Source of the DNA: an uncultured Lachnospiraceae bacterium
Lineage (GTDB): Bacteria > Bacillota > Clostridia > Lachnospirales > Lachnospiraceae
Reading direction: 5' to 3'
NCBI GenBank assembly: GCA_910577175.1
Contig: CAJTLU010000008.1
Location: 62,001-126,000, forward strand
DNA length: 64,000 bases
Part shown: piece by piece, positions 47,044 to 55,773 of the stretch
How the letters are laid out: every line of letters starts with the position of its first letter
Numbering within the stretch: the stretch's first letter is position 1
Made by a program: the position numbers and the translations under genes
The notes under the pieces: generated by a model
Told to the model about the DNA's origin: nothing
Database searches by the model: none
What the model saw: only the letters and a program-made list of their open reading frames with translations

Positions 47044-47469
47044 CTATACTTCCACCGAATTATTTTCCGTTACCGCCCGTGTCACCCTGACCGCTCCCTT
47101 TGCCGTGACGGAAATCTTACATTTGATGTTGCCTGCACTTATCGTCACACTGCCAATTCTTTCTTCTGCAATCGCCTCCACCGCTGCCATCATTATAGTC
47201 TCCACATCCGGTAACGGCATCCCTGCCTTTTCCCCGAAGTTTTCCGTGATTGCCCCGGTGATATTTTCTTTCCTTTTCTTTCTTGATGTATACGTTTTTG
47301 CCTGGGTACAGTCACACATCTCCGTTGCTGCCTCGTTACATTCCTCTTCGCTCCACGGTATTGCTGTATGGAGCATCTTGCTCTGCCCGCAGTACCTGCA
47401 TTCCCCGAACTGCTCATGCAGTCCTTCCGGCATTTCCTGCTCCCATTCCTTTAGCTTATCTTTCAGCAT
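47044..47469 (-). CDS. Phage protein with Cys-rich metal site
   Basis: 141 residues. CRYCGQ near residue 24 and EMCDC near 51 could bind zinc. C-terminus is beta-rich. Family not known. Confidence 0.6.
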   Translation of the reverse strand: MLKDKLKEWEQEMPEGLHEQFGECRYCGQSKMLHTAIPWSEEECNEAATEMCDCTQAKTYTSRKKRKENITGAITENFGEKAGMPLPDVETIMMAAVEAIAEERIGSVTISAGNIKCKISVTAKGAVRVTRAVTENNSVEV

Positions 47470-47490
47470 ATCCCTTCCTCCTCAATCCTG

Positions 47491-47760
47491 CTACCGTTCC
47501 TGCGTTTCGTCTGTAGTCCCGTTCTTCCCCTGCGTCCCGGGAGATACCTCACGCATAAAGTCCTGCATGCATACCAGCGTGACATCATCCACATTCCATT
47601 CCTTCGGGAGCTGCTTCTTTGCTATCTGGCGGGCTTCCCCTTCCATGAGCGCACCTTCTGCATACTGGCGTTCCGTTATATGTGATACCAGCGTAATTTC
47701 CACCGTGATTACACGGGTCAGCTCCAACATCTTTTCCCCGTTCTCGTTTTCTTTTTCCAT
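47491..47760 (-). CDS. Hypothetical phage protein
   Basis: 89 residues from ATG 47760, chosen for GGGGAGAAGG upstream. Mixed alpha/beta (LTRVITVEITLVSHIT). Not recognised. Confidence 0.6.
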   Translation of the reverse strand: MEKENENGEKMLELTRVITVEITLVSHITERQYAEGALMEGEARQIAKKQLPKEWNVDDVTLVCMQDFMREVSPGTQGKNGTTDETQER

Positions 47761-47854
47761 GTCCTTCTCCCTTCTCCCCGCGGCTACTGCCGCAGGGATT
47801 GAATAAGTCTGTTTACAGTTAAGGCGTTTGTGATATGCTGCACACGCCGGGGTG

Positions 47855-48208
47855 CTATGTCCATTTGCTGTACACCAGCTCTTCTTCGCTCCATTCCGGA
47901 TAATGTCTTTCCAGATACCTCCGGAAGATGTCCTGCATCTCTTCCCTGCGGCCACGGTTCCCGTTATCCATCATCTCATGGTGGTACTGGCAGCCGACGG
48001 CGCCGTTCTGCGGTATGCCGAGCCCGCCCTGCGACCGCGGTATGTAATGCATGACTCCCTTTATCTCCTTTGCCATCCATGTCCCCCCATCTGTATGGTA
48101 GCCTGCCCGGCAGAATATACAGGACGCACAGTCCCGGTAATAGATTTCCTTCCGGGCCTTCGGGCTAAATTCACGGGCTTTCGCCTGTTTGCTTTTCTTC
48201 TTTGCCAT
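47855..48208 (-). CDS. HNH-like nuclease
   Basis: 117 residues. CIFC zinc pair, HYIPRSQGG, and GCQYHHEMMDN supply the HNH fold (His, Asn, His). Phage HNH proteins near terminases help packaging or recombination. Confidence 0.75.
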   Translation of the reverse strand: MAKKKSKQAKAREFSPKARKEIYYRDCASCIFCRAGYHTDGGTWMAKEIKGVMHYIPRSQGGLGIPQNGAVGCQYHHEMMDNGNRGRREEMQDIFRRYLERHYPEWSEEELVYSKWT

Positions 48209-48314
48209 CGGTTCCTCCCTCTAATATCTCCTGCACCGTCAGTATAAAATACTCCTTACCCTTTTCCGCTCCCCATTCTTCCTTTCCTGTACCGACTGAT
48301 AGCGTACACTTCGA

Positions 48315-49721
48315 TTATCCTGCTCCTTCCGTATATTCACAGACGGCTTCGGGGTCTCTGCAATCTGTTTGTGAGTAATAAGCTTCCCTGCGCATCCTGT
48401 ATATAACTGCCCTCGACGCGTACAGCTGTTCCTCCGCCTTCCCGAAGTCCCCTGCCTCCGCCGCGTTCCATATCCCGTACAGCCTGTTTTTCAGTTCTTC
48501 CAGATTTCCCTCCGCATTCGGTATTTCTGCGGCTTCCGGCCGGTTTCCCGTTCCGTTTTCCGGCAGTATCATTCCATTTTCCGGCAACACCGTCCCATTT
48601 TCCCCGGAAATGCTTCCCGCCACGGTATTTTCAACGGTTTCCGCGGTTTTAGCCTCCCCCGGTGCAGAGGTTCCCGCTCCTTCCCCCGCTACCGGTATTA
48701 CGGGAACAGTTTCTTCCGCTTCCGGCATTACCGGAACGGGGGCTTCCGCTGCCGGTACCGCAGGAATGTTTTCCTCCGTTACCAGTACAGGGAGCGGCAG
48801 CATTTTTTTCGGTGCTTTCGTGACCTTCCCCTGCTTTTTCGGCTTCGGCTCCTCCTTCTTCTGTCCTGTCCCCGGTTGCACCGGTGCAATTTCCTTCCGT
48901 TCCCCTGCCGGGTACTTCTCCCCGTACACTGCTTCGTAGGCTGCGCGGACCTCCTCCCCGGCGCCGGTGATGTTCCGGACCGCCGCTGCCACCTGCTCCC
49001 AGGTATAGCTTTCCTTTTCCCCGGAGCGGATGCTGACCAGCGTCACGTCCCGGCCGGTGTCCTTCACGGAAAGAAGCAGCCTCCCGATACCTATGATGCG
49101 CACGGAATGGATTCCTTCCCCGGACGGCGCAAGGAGCTCCTGCAGTTCCCTGTAAAGCTCCCTTTCCTCCCCCGCTGCCCGGGCAGCCCTGTAAAATCCC
49201 GCATATATCTCCGGGAAATCATGCCCGAGCTGGTACATCACCCTGTCAAGGCTGTTTTCCATTGCCTCCTGTGCGGCGTCGCCCTCTTCCAGGAGCACCT
49301 CGATGTCCGTCAGCTCCCGCTCCGCGTCCACCTCCTCCTTTACCGCAAGTACGTCCGCCTTGCTGAATGCCGGGGTCAGCTCCTCGTTGACCGCGTCCGG
49401 GAGCTGGAGCATGATGGCAAGCTTCGCATAGCCGAAGCCGCGGTACTGCTCCTTCAGGCGGTCGGAGTTCCCTCCTTCCGAGAACCTGTCGTTGATGGAA
49501 ATAAAACGGGACACCAGCGTCTTGTCGATATTGTACTCCGCACGTGCAAAGCCGTGCACATCCGTATAGCCGCTGCCCTGCAGGATATCCGTATCCCTCG
49601 CGAGCTTTAACATATAGCCGATGCGCACGAAGCCCTCCGTGCTCTGCTGCAGTTCCGCGTCCAGTGCCCTCTTGTATTCCCTGTAATCCTTGTATCCTGC
49701 CCTTCTGAGCTCCGTAACCAT
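48315..49721 (-). CDS. Phage protein of the replication block
   Basis: 468 residues. N-terminal helical domain (about 1-120) with EGFVRIGYML and DKTLVSRFI, resembling ParB/DUF3102-type DNA-binding helices. A Pro/Glu-rich linker follows (about 285-410) with repeated PENG units, then a short helical end. Common in Clostridia phages; role unknown. Confidence 0.6.
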   Translation of the reverse strand: MVTELRRAGYKDYREYKRALDAELQQSTEGFVRIGYMLKLARDTDILQGSGYTDVHGFARAEYNIDKTLVSRFISINDRFSEGGNSDRLKEQYRGFGYAKLAIMLQLPDAVNEELTPAFSKADVLAVKEEVDAERELTDIEVLLEEGDAAQEAMENSLDRVMYQLGHDFPEIYAGFYRAARAAGEERELYRELQELLAPSGEGIHSVRIIGIGRLLLSVKDTGRDVTLVSIRSGEKESYTWEQVAAAVRNITGAGEEVRAAYEAVYGEKYPAGERKEIAPVQPGTGQKKEEPKPKKQGKVTKAPKKMLPLPVLVTEENIPAVPAAEAPVPVMPEAEETVPVIPVAGEGAGTSAPGEAKTAETVENTVAGSISGENGTVLPENGMILPENGTGNRPEAAEIPNAEGNLEELKNRLYGIWNAAEAGDFGKAEEQLYASRAVIYRMRREAYYSQTDCRDPEAVCEYTEGAG

Positions 49722-49733
49722 GTCATTCCTCCT

Positions 49734-51920
49734 TTAATCCGTTTCCGCCGCCATGAAGTCCGCTTCCAGTACGTCCGCCAGAAGCTGTCCCGCGAGCCTC
49801 CCGTGCCATACCCGGTTCCCGTCCTTCCTGAGCTTTTTGTATTCCCTTATCCTTGCCTTGTCCGCCAGGATTCCCAGTTCCTTCTCCTCTTTTGTCAGGC
49901 GGCTCCGGAATACCTCCTGCCACTCCTTTAGGAACGGCAGCGCACCCGCGAAATCCCTGTTCTGGTTATCCCCGGTGGTCCGCTTCTGCCTGATGTTCCC
50001 CGACGGTTCCACCTCCAGCGTATACCACGGGATATCCGGCGCGGAGGATTTCCGGAGGAAGAACAGGTACGACTCGTGCTTCTGTATCCGGTCAAAATAG
50101 AAATCACACGTATGCACGCAGTGGTTTAACGCCGTCCCTTCCTTCACGATGTCGAGTATCCCGTCCGGTACCACGATCTGGTACTCCCCGGATACATACC
50201 CGAACTTCTTTATGCCCTGCAGGACCCCGTTTACCCCCGGCCATTTCTTTTCCAGTTTCGCCGCCTGTTTTTCCATATTCTTTCCCTTCAGGGCCAGGAC
50301 CACCCTGTCATGCGCCGCCTTCAGGTCCTTCGGGTGGCTCATCTGCTCCGTCTGCAGGTTCCATTTCGCGGTTTTTGCCATGCCGGTGTAGTCCTCCCAT
50401 GTCCTGCGCACCTGTCCGATGCCGTCCCCTGACAGCTTTTCCTGCTTTTTCAGGTAATGCCATATCTTCACCGGCTGGCACGGCGGTTTCAGGAAGCCGA
50501 AGCTTTCCAGCCCCCGGAACCCTGCATTGGCAAATTCTTTAATCATCTGGTCCGGCCATACCGTATCGGCAAGCTTTTCGATTTGGAACCAGCGGAGTTC
50601 GGGGATACCGCCGTCCATTTCCTTAAGCCTCCTCATCCTTGCCTTATCTATCTTCAGCAGCTTCGCGAGCTCCGTCCCGTCCTCCTCCAGCAGCCCCGGA
50701 TGGTACTTTTCTTTCATCATGTCCCGTGCCAGCCGGAACATCCCCGCCTTTGCCAGCTTCTCGATTGCCGGATTCCCTCCTTCGATATACAAGTACTTGC
50801 CCGCACTGCACGGAAGCCTTTCCCATCTGTCGATTGCACTGTGTTTTAACGCGCTTTTCTTCAGGCTGCCGAGGTTTTTCTTATAGAGGGCATGCGTCGT
50901 CATGCTCCAGAAATAGTCGTTCTCCGCCGGAATCCAGCGCAGTTTTTTATTCTTGTATAACCCCATTGTATAATGCCTGCGCCGCCCGTTTTCAAAGACC
51001 AGGTACCGGTCCTGTTCCTGCAGTACCAGCTTCGGGTTGGCCGGCGTCCTGTCCCTCCATGATGCGCCGTTCCTGAACGTACGGATTACGAAGCCGCCTT
51101 TTATCTTCTGGATGCACTCCGTATAGTAGGGATTCCTGGCGAGTGTCTTTATCCTTCCTTTTACTTTCAGCTGTACCTGCTTCCTGCAGCACGTGCAGAC
51201 AGTCTTTTTATTGTGCACCGGCTTCCTGACCGGCACCTGCTTCCGGCAGAAGCTACAGTACCCGGTCTTTACGTTCCTGTCATAGTCATAGAAGATGAAG
51301 TGCTCCTCCGCGCCTCCGTGCCCCGTCCACCGGATGAAGCCGGGAAGCACCGGCGGTACCAGCGCCATGTCCTCATCCCAGGGCTTCTGCTCCTTCTCCT
51401 CCTTTTTCCTTATCTGCTCTTCCCTCGCGTCCTTCTGCCATCCCGTGACCGCCTCCCATGCCTCCGTTTCCGTCCTTCCCAGCGCCCTCCTGATTTCTTC
51501 CGCCTCCTCCGGGCACTGCCATATCCTTGACGTTATGTCCTCCTTCTTCCAGTGCCATCTCCCTATTTCCGTTCCCCCGTATACGCGGCCGAGGTTTTCC
51601 ATCCTTGCCTCAGACCATTTCTCTTCCTGCCCGTTACGCAGTATCCTCGTGATGAACTTACCCGTCCCCGTATCCAGGTACAGCTCATACCACGGGGTTT
51701 TTCTTCCCGCTGCCAGTTCATCCGGGAAGAAAAGCGCGGCCACGACGACCGTCCCGCATACCCTGCCGCGGAGAAACATGTCGTACCTCGTATCCCTCTT
51801 TTCCTTATCCCATCTGGTTTCATACACCCTCGGTCTTTTCAGCTTATTGGTTTCTGCCAGCCGGAGCATCTCCGGCGTCGCAAGGAGCGTTCGCATCTGT
51901 CTTAATTCTTTCTTCTGCAT
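49734..51920 (-). CDS. PcfJ-like protein
   Basis: 728 residues from ATG 51920. A zinc-finger-like CSFC..CTCC segment near 275-300. The C-terminal PcfJ domain has ALNHCVHTCDFY and PWYTLEVEPSG, then RQKRTTGDNQN. PcfJ was first named on conjugative plasmid pCF10; biochemical role unclear. Overlaps the upstream gene by 19 bases. Confidence 0.75.
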   Translation of the reverse strand: MQKKELRQMRTLLATPEMLRLAETNKLKRPRVYETRWDKEKRDTRYDMFLRGRVCGTVVVAALFFPDELAAGRKTPWYELYLDTGTGKFITRILRNGQEEKWSEARMENLGRVYGGTEIGRWHWKKEDITSRIWQCPEEAEEIRRALGRTETEAWEAVTGWQKDAREEQIRKKEEKEQKPWDEDMALVPPVLPGFIRWTGHGGAEEHFIFYDYDRNVKTGYCSFCRKQVPVRKPVHNKKTVCTCCRKQVQLKVKGRIKTLARNPYYTECIQKIKGGFVIRTFRNGASWRDRTPANPKLVLQEQDRYLVFENGRRRHYTMGLYKNKKLRWIPAENDYFWSMTTHALYKKNLGSLKKSALKHSAIDRWERLPCSAGKYLYIEGGNPAIEKLAKAGMFRLARDMMKEKYHPGLLEEDGTELAKLLKIDKARMRRLKEMDGGIPELRWFQIEKLADTVWPDQMIKEFANAGFRGLESFGFLKPPCQPVKIWHYLKKQEKLSGDGIGQVRRTWEDYTGMAKTAKWNLQTEQMSHPKDLKAAHDRVVLALKGKNMEKQAAKLEKKWPGVNGVLQGIKKFGYVSGEYQIVVPDGILDIVKEGTALNHCVHTCDFYFDRIQKHESYLFFLRKSSAPDIPWYTLEVEPSGNIRQKRTTGDNQNRDFAGALPFLKEWQEVFRSRLTKEEKELGILADKARIREYKKLRKDGNRVWHGRLAGQLLADVLEADFMAAETD

Positions 51921-52471
51921 AATCCGTCCCCCCGCAGTCCGTAATATGTCTTTTCCCTGATTTCCTCGCCGTCCACATATACCGGGTATACCGTGCGTAT
52001 CCGCGGGCTTCCTGCCTCCTCCCGTACCAGGAAGAACCAGGAGCCTTTCACCCCCGACCCGCGCGGGTCCTTCCCCCGCACGATGATGAAATCGTCCTTC
52101 CGCGTACAGGTACCGCGTTCCCTTTTCACATAGTCCCCGTCCGGCTTCCGCTCCGGATAGCGCTCCATGTACCTGCATGCATGTACCGCCAGTCCTGTCC
52201 GGCTTATCTCCTTTACCAGCGTCAGCCTGGTACAGCTGATACGTGATCCCTCGCCGTCCTGGTTGACCTCCCCTTCCGCCCGGACGAGGAAGAAGCGTGT
52301 GTCCATCCCGCTGTAGTATCTCAGTACGCCCAGCGGGTCCTCCGCACAGTGGAAGCCGTTATGCGCGCACTTGCATTCCTTCTCCTCGTAGGTCTTCCCC
52401 GTCTCGAACCGGAAGACGCCTTTTCCCATCGTCGCCGTCAGTTCCTTCGTGAATCCCTTATACGCCAGCAT
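51902..52471 (-). CDS. DUF7666-like phage protein
   Basis: 189 residues from ATG 52471 (AAGGGGTGAA upstream). Pattern AYKGFTKEL, then CKCAHNGFHCAEDPLGVLRYY and SRISCTRLTLV, a family seen in phages and ICEs. Stop/start overlap (TGATG) with the PcfK-like gene. Function unknown. Confidence 0.65.
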   Translation of the reverse strand: MLAYKGFTKELTATMGKGVFRFETGKTYEEKECKCAHNGFHCAEDPLGVLRYYSGMDTRFFLVRAEGEVNQDGEGSRISCTRLTLVKEISRTGLAVHACRYMERYPERKPDGDYVKRERGTCTRKDDFIIVRGKDPRGSGVKGSWFFLVREEAGSPRIRTVYPVYVDGEEIREKTYYGLRGDGLCRRKN

Positions 52472-52974
52472 CACTTCACCCCTTCCTTCTGTCCGAGATA
52501 ATACTCCGTGATTACCGTCTTCGCGCGGCCCATGCCCGGTATGCCGAGCGTCACCCGGGGCGCCTTTATGCCCGCTGCCTTCAGGATGTCCTTATCGACG
52601 TCCTTCGCGTTGGCGAAGCTCCATTTCAGTAGCTCCGCGATGCAGCCCCGCAGGGACTTCCCTTTCCTCCGGACCGCCGCTGCCATTTCCGGCTCCTCGG
52701 CGCACCGTGCCCTGATATACGTCAGCCAGTCTTCCATGATTTCATACGGCTTAAGCTCCTCCGCTTCCACACGGAGCTTCCCGTAAGCCGCCATGAGCGG
52801 GTTTACCAGTTCCGGCGTGCAGCCGTCCGCGTAGTCGTCCGCCTCCTCGGTATCGATGCCGTTTTCCGCGGCAAGCGCACGGAGCGCCTCCGTGTCATTC
52901 CCGGCCAGCAGCCCCGCTGCCGCCCTGTTTATCTCCTCCGCGGAGTCAAATTCCCCGAATCTCTCAAATAACAT
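52471..52974 (-). CDS. PcfK-like protein
   Basis: 167 residues from ATG 52974 (GGAGTAAAT upstream). The end, LLKWSFANAKDVDKDILKAAG then TLGIPGM and TEYYLGQ, is the PcfK pattern. Paired with PcfJ as on conjugative plasmids. Confidence 0.7.
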   Translation of the reverse strand: MLFERFGEFDSAEEINRAAAGLLAGNDTEALRALAAENGIDTEEADDYADGCTPELVNPLMAAYGKLRVEAEELKPYEIMEDWLTYIRARCAEEPEMAAAVRRKGKSLRGCIAELLKWSFANAKDVDKDILKAAGIKAPRVTLGIPGMGRAKTVITEYYLGQKEGVK

Positions 52975-52976
52975 AT

Positions 52977-53399
52977 TTACTCCTTCCTCGTGACTTCCCT
53001 CCGGAGCCACGTACTGTATTCGTGATGTTCCGTCGTGGCTGAAAACACATGCCCGTCCAGAAGTCCCGCCGCTTCCAGCCAGTCCTCCTTATTTGCGATA
53101 TCCTTTCCCCTGCCCGTTTTCCAGCCGTTCCCCTGCCATTGCGGCAGTGCCTCCAGTCCCGCCGCCACATAGGCGGACTCCGTATATATAGTCAGACGGC
53201 ACTTTTCCGTCAGTCTCTTAAGTGCCATGATAAGTATTTTAAGCTCCGACTGGTTCGCCGTCGCATTCGGTATTTCTGCGGTTTTCGTGAGTGTCACCGC
53301 CCCTTTTCCCGTCTTCATCTCGAGGATGTACCCGGCGGCGCCGGATGCCGGGCGCGGTGACTTTATCCCGGATGCCGTATAGAGGTTTACTTCGCGCAT
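52977..53399 (-). CDS. RNase H-like protein with altered active site
   Basis: 140 residues with the RNase HI fold order: NLYTASGI strand, TANQSELKILIMAL helix, LTIYTESAYVAAGLE. RNase HI needs Asp in the first strand (DGS) and in YTDSxYV; here the first is Ser/Ala and the second Glu. Glu of NQSEL remains. It may have lost cutting activity or use a shifted set of ligands. Confidence 0.65.
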   Translation of the reverse strand: MREVNLYTASGIKSPRPASGAAGYILEMKTGKGAVTLTKTAEIPNATANQSELKILIMALKRLTEKCRLTIYTESAYVAAGLEALPQWQGNGWKTGRGKDIANKEDWLEAAGLLDGHVFSATTEHHEYSTWLRREVTRKE

Positions 53400-53605
53400 T
53401 GCTCTTCCCTCATCTTCTGCTCCCTGTCGTATTCCCGGAGGGCACGTCTGATATAGAAAAACTCCTCTTTAAAGCAGTCACTCTTGATGCTGTCAGGCAG
53501 TCCGCTCCCGAGCATCTTCTTTGCCCTCTCGAAAAGAAGCTTTCCCTGTTCCCCTGTGTCGAGTGCGTTCTTATACTGGTCAATGACCTCCCTTATCGTA
53601 GCCAT
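53387..53605 (-). CDS. Small helical phage protein
   Basis: 72 residues, mostly helical and charged. Overlaps the RNase H-like gene start. Not recognised. Confidence 0.6.
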   Translation of the reverse strand: MATIREVIDQYKNALDTGEQGKLLFERAKKMLGSGLPDSIKSDCFKEEFFYIRRALREYDREQKMREEQCAK

Positions 53606-53608
53606 GGC

Positions 53609-54418
53609 CTATCCTCCTTCCTTCTTCCGTCCTGCCGGCTTTATTCTGCATTCCGTGTAATGCAGGTAGCTCATGCCCGTGTACGGGTTGACGCCGCAGC
53701 GCACGCTCTCCATGTCTATGTAGTACCCCGAGGACGGCTCCGGCCTGCCCTGCGTCCTTACCTGTTCCACCAGCTTCCGCACCGTCCTCCGGCTGTAGCT
53801 CCGCCGCTCCGGCTGCGGACGGACCAGGTTGCGCGAAGAGGAATAACTGCAGAATGCCTTCCTCTCCCCTTCCGGGAAAAGTGCAAGCTGGCCTTCGATT
53901 TCCTCCGTCGGCTTTTTCACGATATAGGCGGCAAGCTTCCGGTAGCCGCCTGTCTCGTAAATGCTTTCGTAGTTCACCCTGCCGTGCTTCCACTTCGCCT
54001 GTACCAGCCTGTCCGTGTCCGGCATACTGTCCGGGCGGTTCAGCAGGATGTGGATATGGATGCCGCCGTTCCTTCCGACCTCCATCCTGATGATGAACAG
54101 GAACGCCTCTCCTCTTTTTTTGTATGCCCGGCGCATCGCGGACAGGAACGCGCCGACATCCTTTTTCACTTCCCCCGGTGTCTTCCCTGTCCCTGCCGGA
54201 TATTTCAATGTCACCCATAAGTCATTCGGCCGGAAGTTCGCCTTGATCAGACGCCGTACCCGGTTCTCCCGGTTATACTGGTTCTGCCTTTTCATCTGTT
54301 CCGCAGTAGGCTTTGCCCTCGGCGCCCGCCGCTCCCCTTTTGCACCGTACTCCCCTGTGTACCTGTACTCATACTCCGTCGAGTCCAAAAAGCGGTATAT
54401 GTAAACTTCGTATCCCAT
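53609..54418 (-). CDS. HUH-type Rep-like replication initiator
   Basis: 269 residues from ATG 54418 (AGGTGG upstream). WVTLKYP (motif 1), HIHILLN at 121-127 (HUH metal site) and Tyr165 in AAYIVKK (nicking Tyr with Lys) form the set of rolling-circle Rep proteins. Expected to nick the origin and start one-strand replication. No helicase or primase gene is seen in the prophage. A predicted antisense RNA lies in its leader. Confidence 0.72.
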   Translation of the reverse strand: MGYEVYIYRFLDSTEYEYRYTGEYGAKGERRAPRAKPTAEQMKRQNQYNRENRVRRLIKANFRPNDLWVTLKYPAGTGKTPGEVKKDVGAFLSAMRRAYKKRGEAFLFIIRMEVGRNGGIHIHILLNRPDSMPDTDRLVQAKWKHGRVNYESIYETGGYRKLAAYIVKKPTEEIEGQLALFPEGERKAFCSYSSSRNLVRPQPERRSYSRRTVRKLVEQVRTQGRPEPSSGYYIDMESVRCGVNPYTGMSYLHYTECRIKPAGRKKEGG

Positions 54419-54483
54419 AGAATCCACCTAACTTTAATATAGTAAGATTGTTATGAAAGGGGCTTGCCCGCCCCTCCGGAACC

Positions 54484-54590
54484 TTGACAGATACCGCCTG
54501 TTATGCTATACTGAACCTGTGTTGGTCTGTCAGTATGGCAGGCTCCTCCGGTGCGACTTCGCGGGAAGCACCGGAGGCTTTTCTTTTTTC
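54484..54590 (+). ncRNA. Predicted antisense RNA upstream of rep
   Basis: On the plus strand: TTGACA (54484-54489), exactly 17 bases, TATACT (54507-54512); then about 30 bases and a perfect 10-bp stem CCTCCGGTGC/GCACCGGAGG (54545-54577) with CTTTTCTTTTTT. This predicts an RNA of about 70-75 bases. It is antisense to the 3' end of the upstream 95-codon gene, that is to the leader of rep mRNA. Confidence 0.6.
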
Positions 54591-54788
54591 TTCTTTTCTC
54601 TGTCTGGCTGCCTTTTTTATCCACGCATCAAACGCTTCCGTCCGCGCCGAGGTGTACCACAGCCTACCGGCGGAATCCCTGTAGAACGTGTACAGGTTCC
54701 CCGCACGCTCCTCCGTCGCGATTACCACGGACTCCGGCGGCACACCGATACGGCTCCTTGCGTCCCGCATCATTTCATCCCTGTCCAT
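54501..54788 (-). CDS. Hypothetical phage protein
   Basis: 95 residues; basic helix near the end (FDAWIKKAARQRKEEKRK). Overlaps the upstream gene by 14 bases. The last 30 codons are overlapped on the other strand by the antisense RNA. Confidence 0.6.
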   Translation of the reverse strand: MDRDEMMRDARSRIGVPPESVVIATEERAGNLYTFYRDSAGRLWYTSARTEAFDAWIKKAARQRKEEKRKASGASREVAPEEPAILTDQHRFSIA

Positions 54789-55068
54789 CCGCTGCCCTCC
54801 CGAGCTGCTGCTCCAACCGGTACTTCCCGTAGCTCATCCCAGCACTGCGCGCCCTTTCATTGAGCCTGGCAAGCCCGGAGAGTCCGGCACATTCCATTTT
54901 CCCCTGTACCGCCTTCCTCTCCGCTTCCCTTTCCTGGTACTCCCTTACCAGCTCCTGTCTTTTTTCATAGCTGCACTCCGTACTGCAGTAATACTTGTTT
55001 GCCCGCCCGGTCTCAAACACCTTCCCGCACATCCTGCACTCCTTCAGCAGCATCCTCCTGTATTTCAT
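54775..55068 (-). CDS. Zinc-finger phage protein
   Basis: 97 residues from ATG 55068 (AGGAGGAAGAGG upstream; a second ATG at 55053 also has AGGAGG). CRMCGK..YYCSTEC is a four-Cys zinc site, followed by a coiled-coil. Confidence 0.65.
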   Translation of the reverse strand: MKYRRMLLKECRMCGKVFETGRANKYYCSTECSYEKRQELVREYQEREAERKAVQGKMECAGLSGLARLNERARSAGMSYGKYRLEQQLGRAADGQG

Positions 55069-55177
55069 CCTCTTCCTCCTTTGAAAACCCTTCCAGTTTC
55101 CCTGCTCTGATACTGGCCCTGAGACCGTAGCAGGCAAGTATGTAACATTCGCGCAGGCTGAACTCTTTTGCTTCCAT
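55013..55177 (-). CDS. Small phage protein
   Basis: 54 residues from ATG 55177 (GAGAGG upstream), Glu-rich end. Overlaps the zinc-finger gene by 56 bases. Not recognised. Confidence 0.45.
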   Translation of the reverse strand: MEAKEFSLRECYILACYGLRASIRAGKLEGFSKEEEDEIQEDAAEGVQDVREGV

Positions 55178-55191
55178 GCCATTCCTCTCTT

Positions 55192-55434
55192 TCATCCTCC
55201 GTTGCACCGGTGCAACAGTCCTCTTCCTTTACGCAGGTCTTCCAGTTCCTTATCTATATTCCTGCCTACATGTGCCGCCAGCCGGTCCTTCTGTATGTTA
55301 TAGGTCCATATGGACGACATTTTTACAGCGCTTCCTATGTCCAACTTCCCGGTCTGCATTCCTATCCGGACAAACTGGGGCGATGCACCCATAATAGCAG
55401 CCGCCTCTGTAGGCAGTATCTTATCTTCCTTCAC
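55192..55434 (-). CDS. Excisionase-like HTH protein
   Basis: 80 residues. LPTEAAAIMGASPQFVRIGM is a MerR/Xis-type winged helix start and DIGSAVKMSSIWTYNI the wing. Could be a phage excisionase or early regulator. Confidence 0.6.
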   Translation of the reverse strand: MKEDKILPTEAAAIMGASPQFVRIGMQTGKLDIGSAVKMSSIWTYNIQKDRLAAHVGRNIDKELEDLRKGRGLLHRCNGG

Positions 55435-55447
55435 TTTCTCACCTCTC

Positions 55448-55639
55448 TTATAAAACTATCTTCTTTGTCTGCAATACTTCTTTGCAAGTGTCAAGTATCT
55501 GGACATATGCTTCGTAAAACCTGGCTTCTTCCGGAAGTTCTTTTTCAATCGCTTCCAATGCCTTTGAGCATGTGTCCAAAATTTCCTGACCATCCATGAC
55601 ATAGCCGTTTGAACATACTATTGACGTATATGGACTCAT
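55448..55639 (-). CDS. Small early phage protein
   Basis: 63 residues, helical (ILDTCSKALEAIEKELPEE). Its ATG 55639 sits inside the first copy of a repeated coupling sequence. Confidence 0.55.
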   Translation of the reverse strand: MSPYTSIVCSNGYVMDGQEILDTCSKALEAIEKELPEEARFYEAYVQILDTCKEVLQTKKIVL

Positions 55640-55690
55640 CCTCCTTCACCTCCTCTCTATACCTCCTATAGTTCTTCTTTCCGCTGTCCG
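55637..55690 (-). repeat. Repeated coupling sequence, copy 1
   Basis: On the minus strand: GGAAAGAAG, AGGAGGTATAGA, then GAGGTGAAGGAGG and a start codon. Similar to copies 2 (56251-56309) and 3 (57584-57640). Confidence 0.65.
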
Positions 55691-55773
55691 TTTCTTGACT
55701 TTTCCAGTTATCCCCTCTATACTTTATGTACAGGCTGTTGCAGCAGCTGAGTACATAGGAAGGGGGAGTTCTT

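Noticed and set aside
46856..47806. 316-codon plus-strand frame
   Set aside because: Covers three minus-strand phage genes with good ribosome sites; composition is Ser/Phe-rich shadow-like.
48876..49610. 244-codon plus-strand frame
   Set aside because: Shadow of the 468-residue phage protein in GC-rich DNA.
53291..54220. 309-codon plus-strand frame
   Set aside because: Antisense shadow of the GC-rich rep, RNase H-like and 72-residue genes; no recognisable motif.
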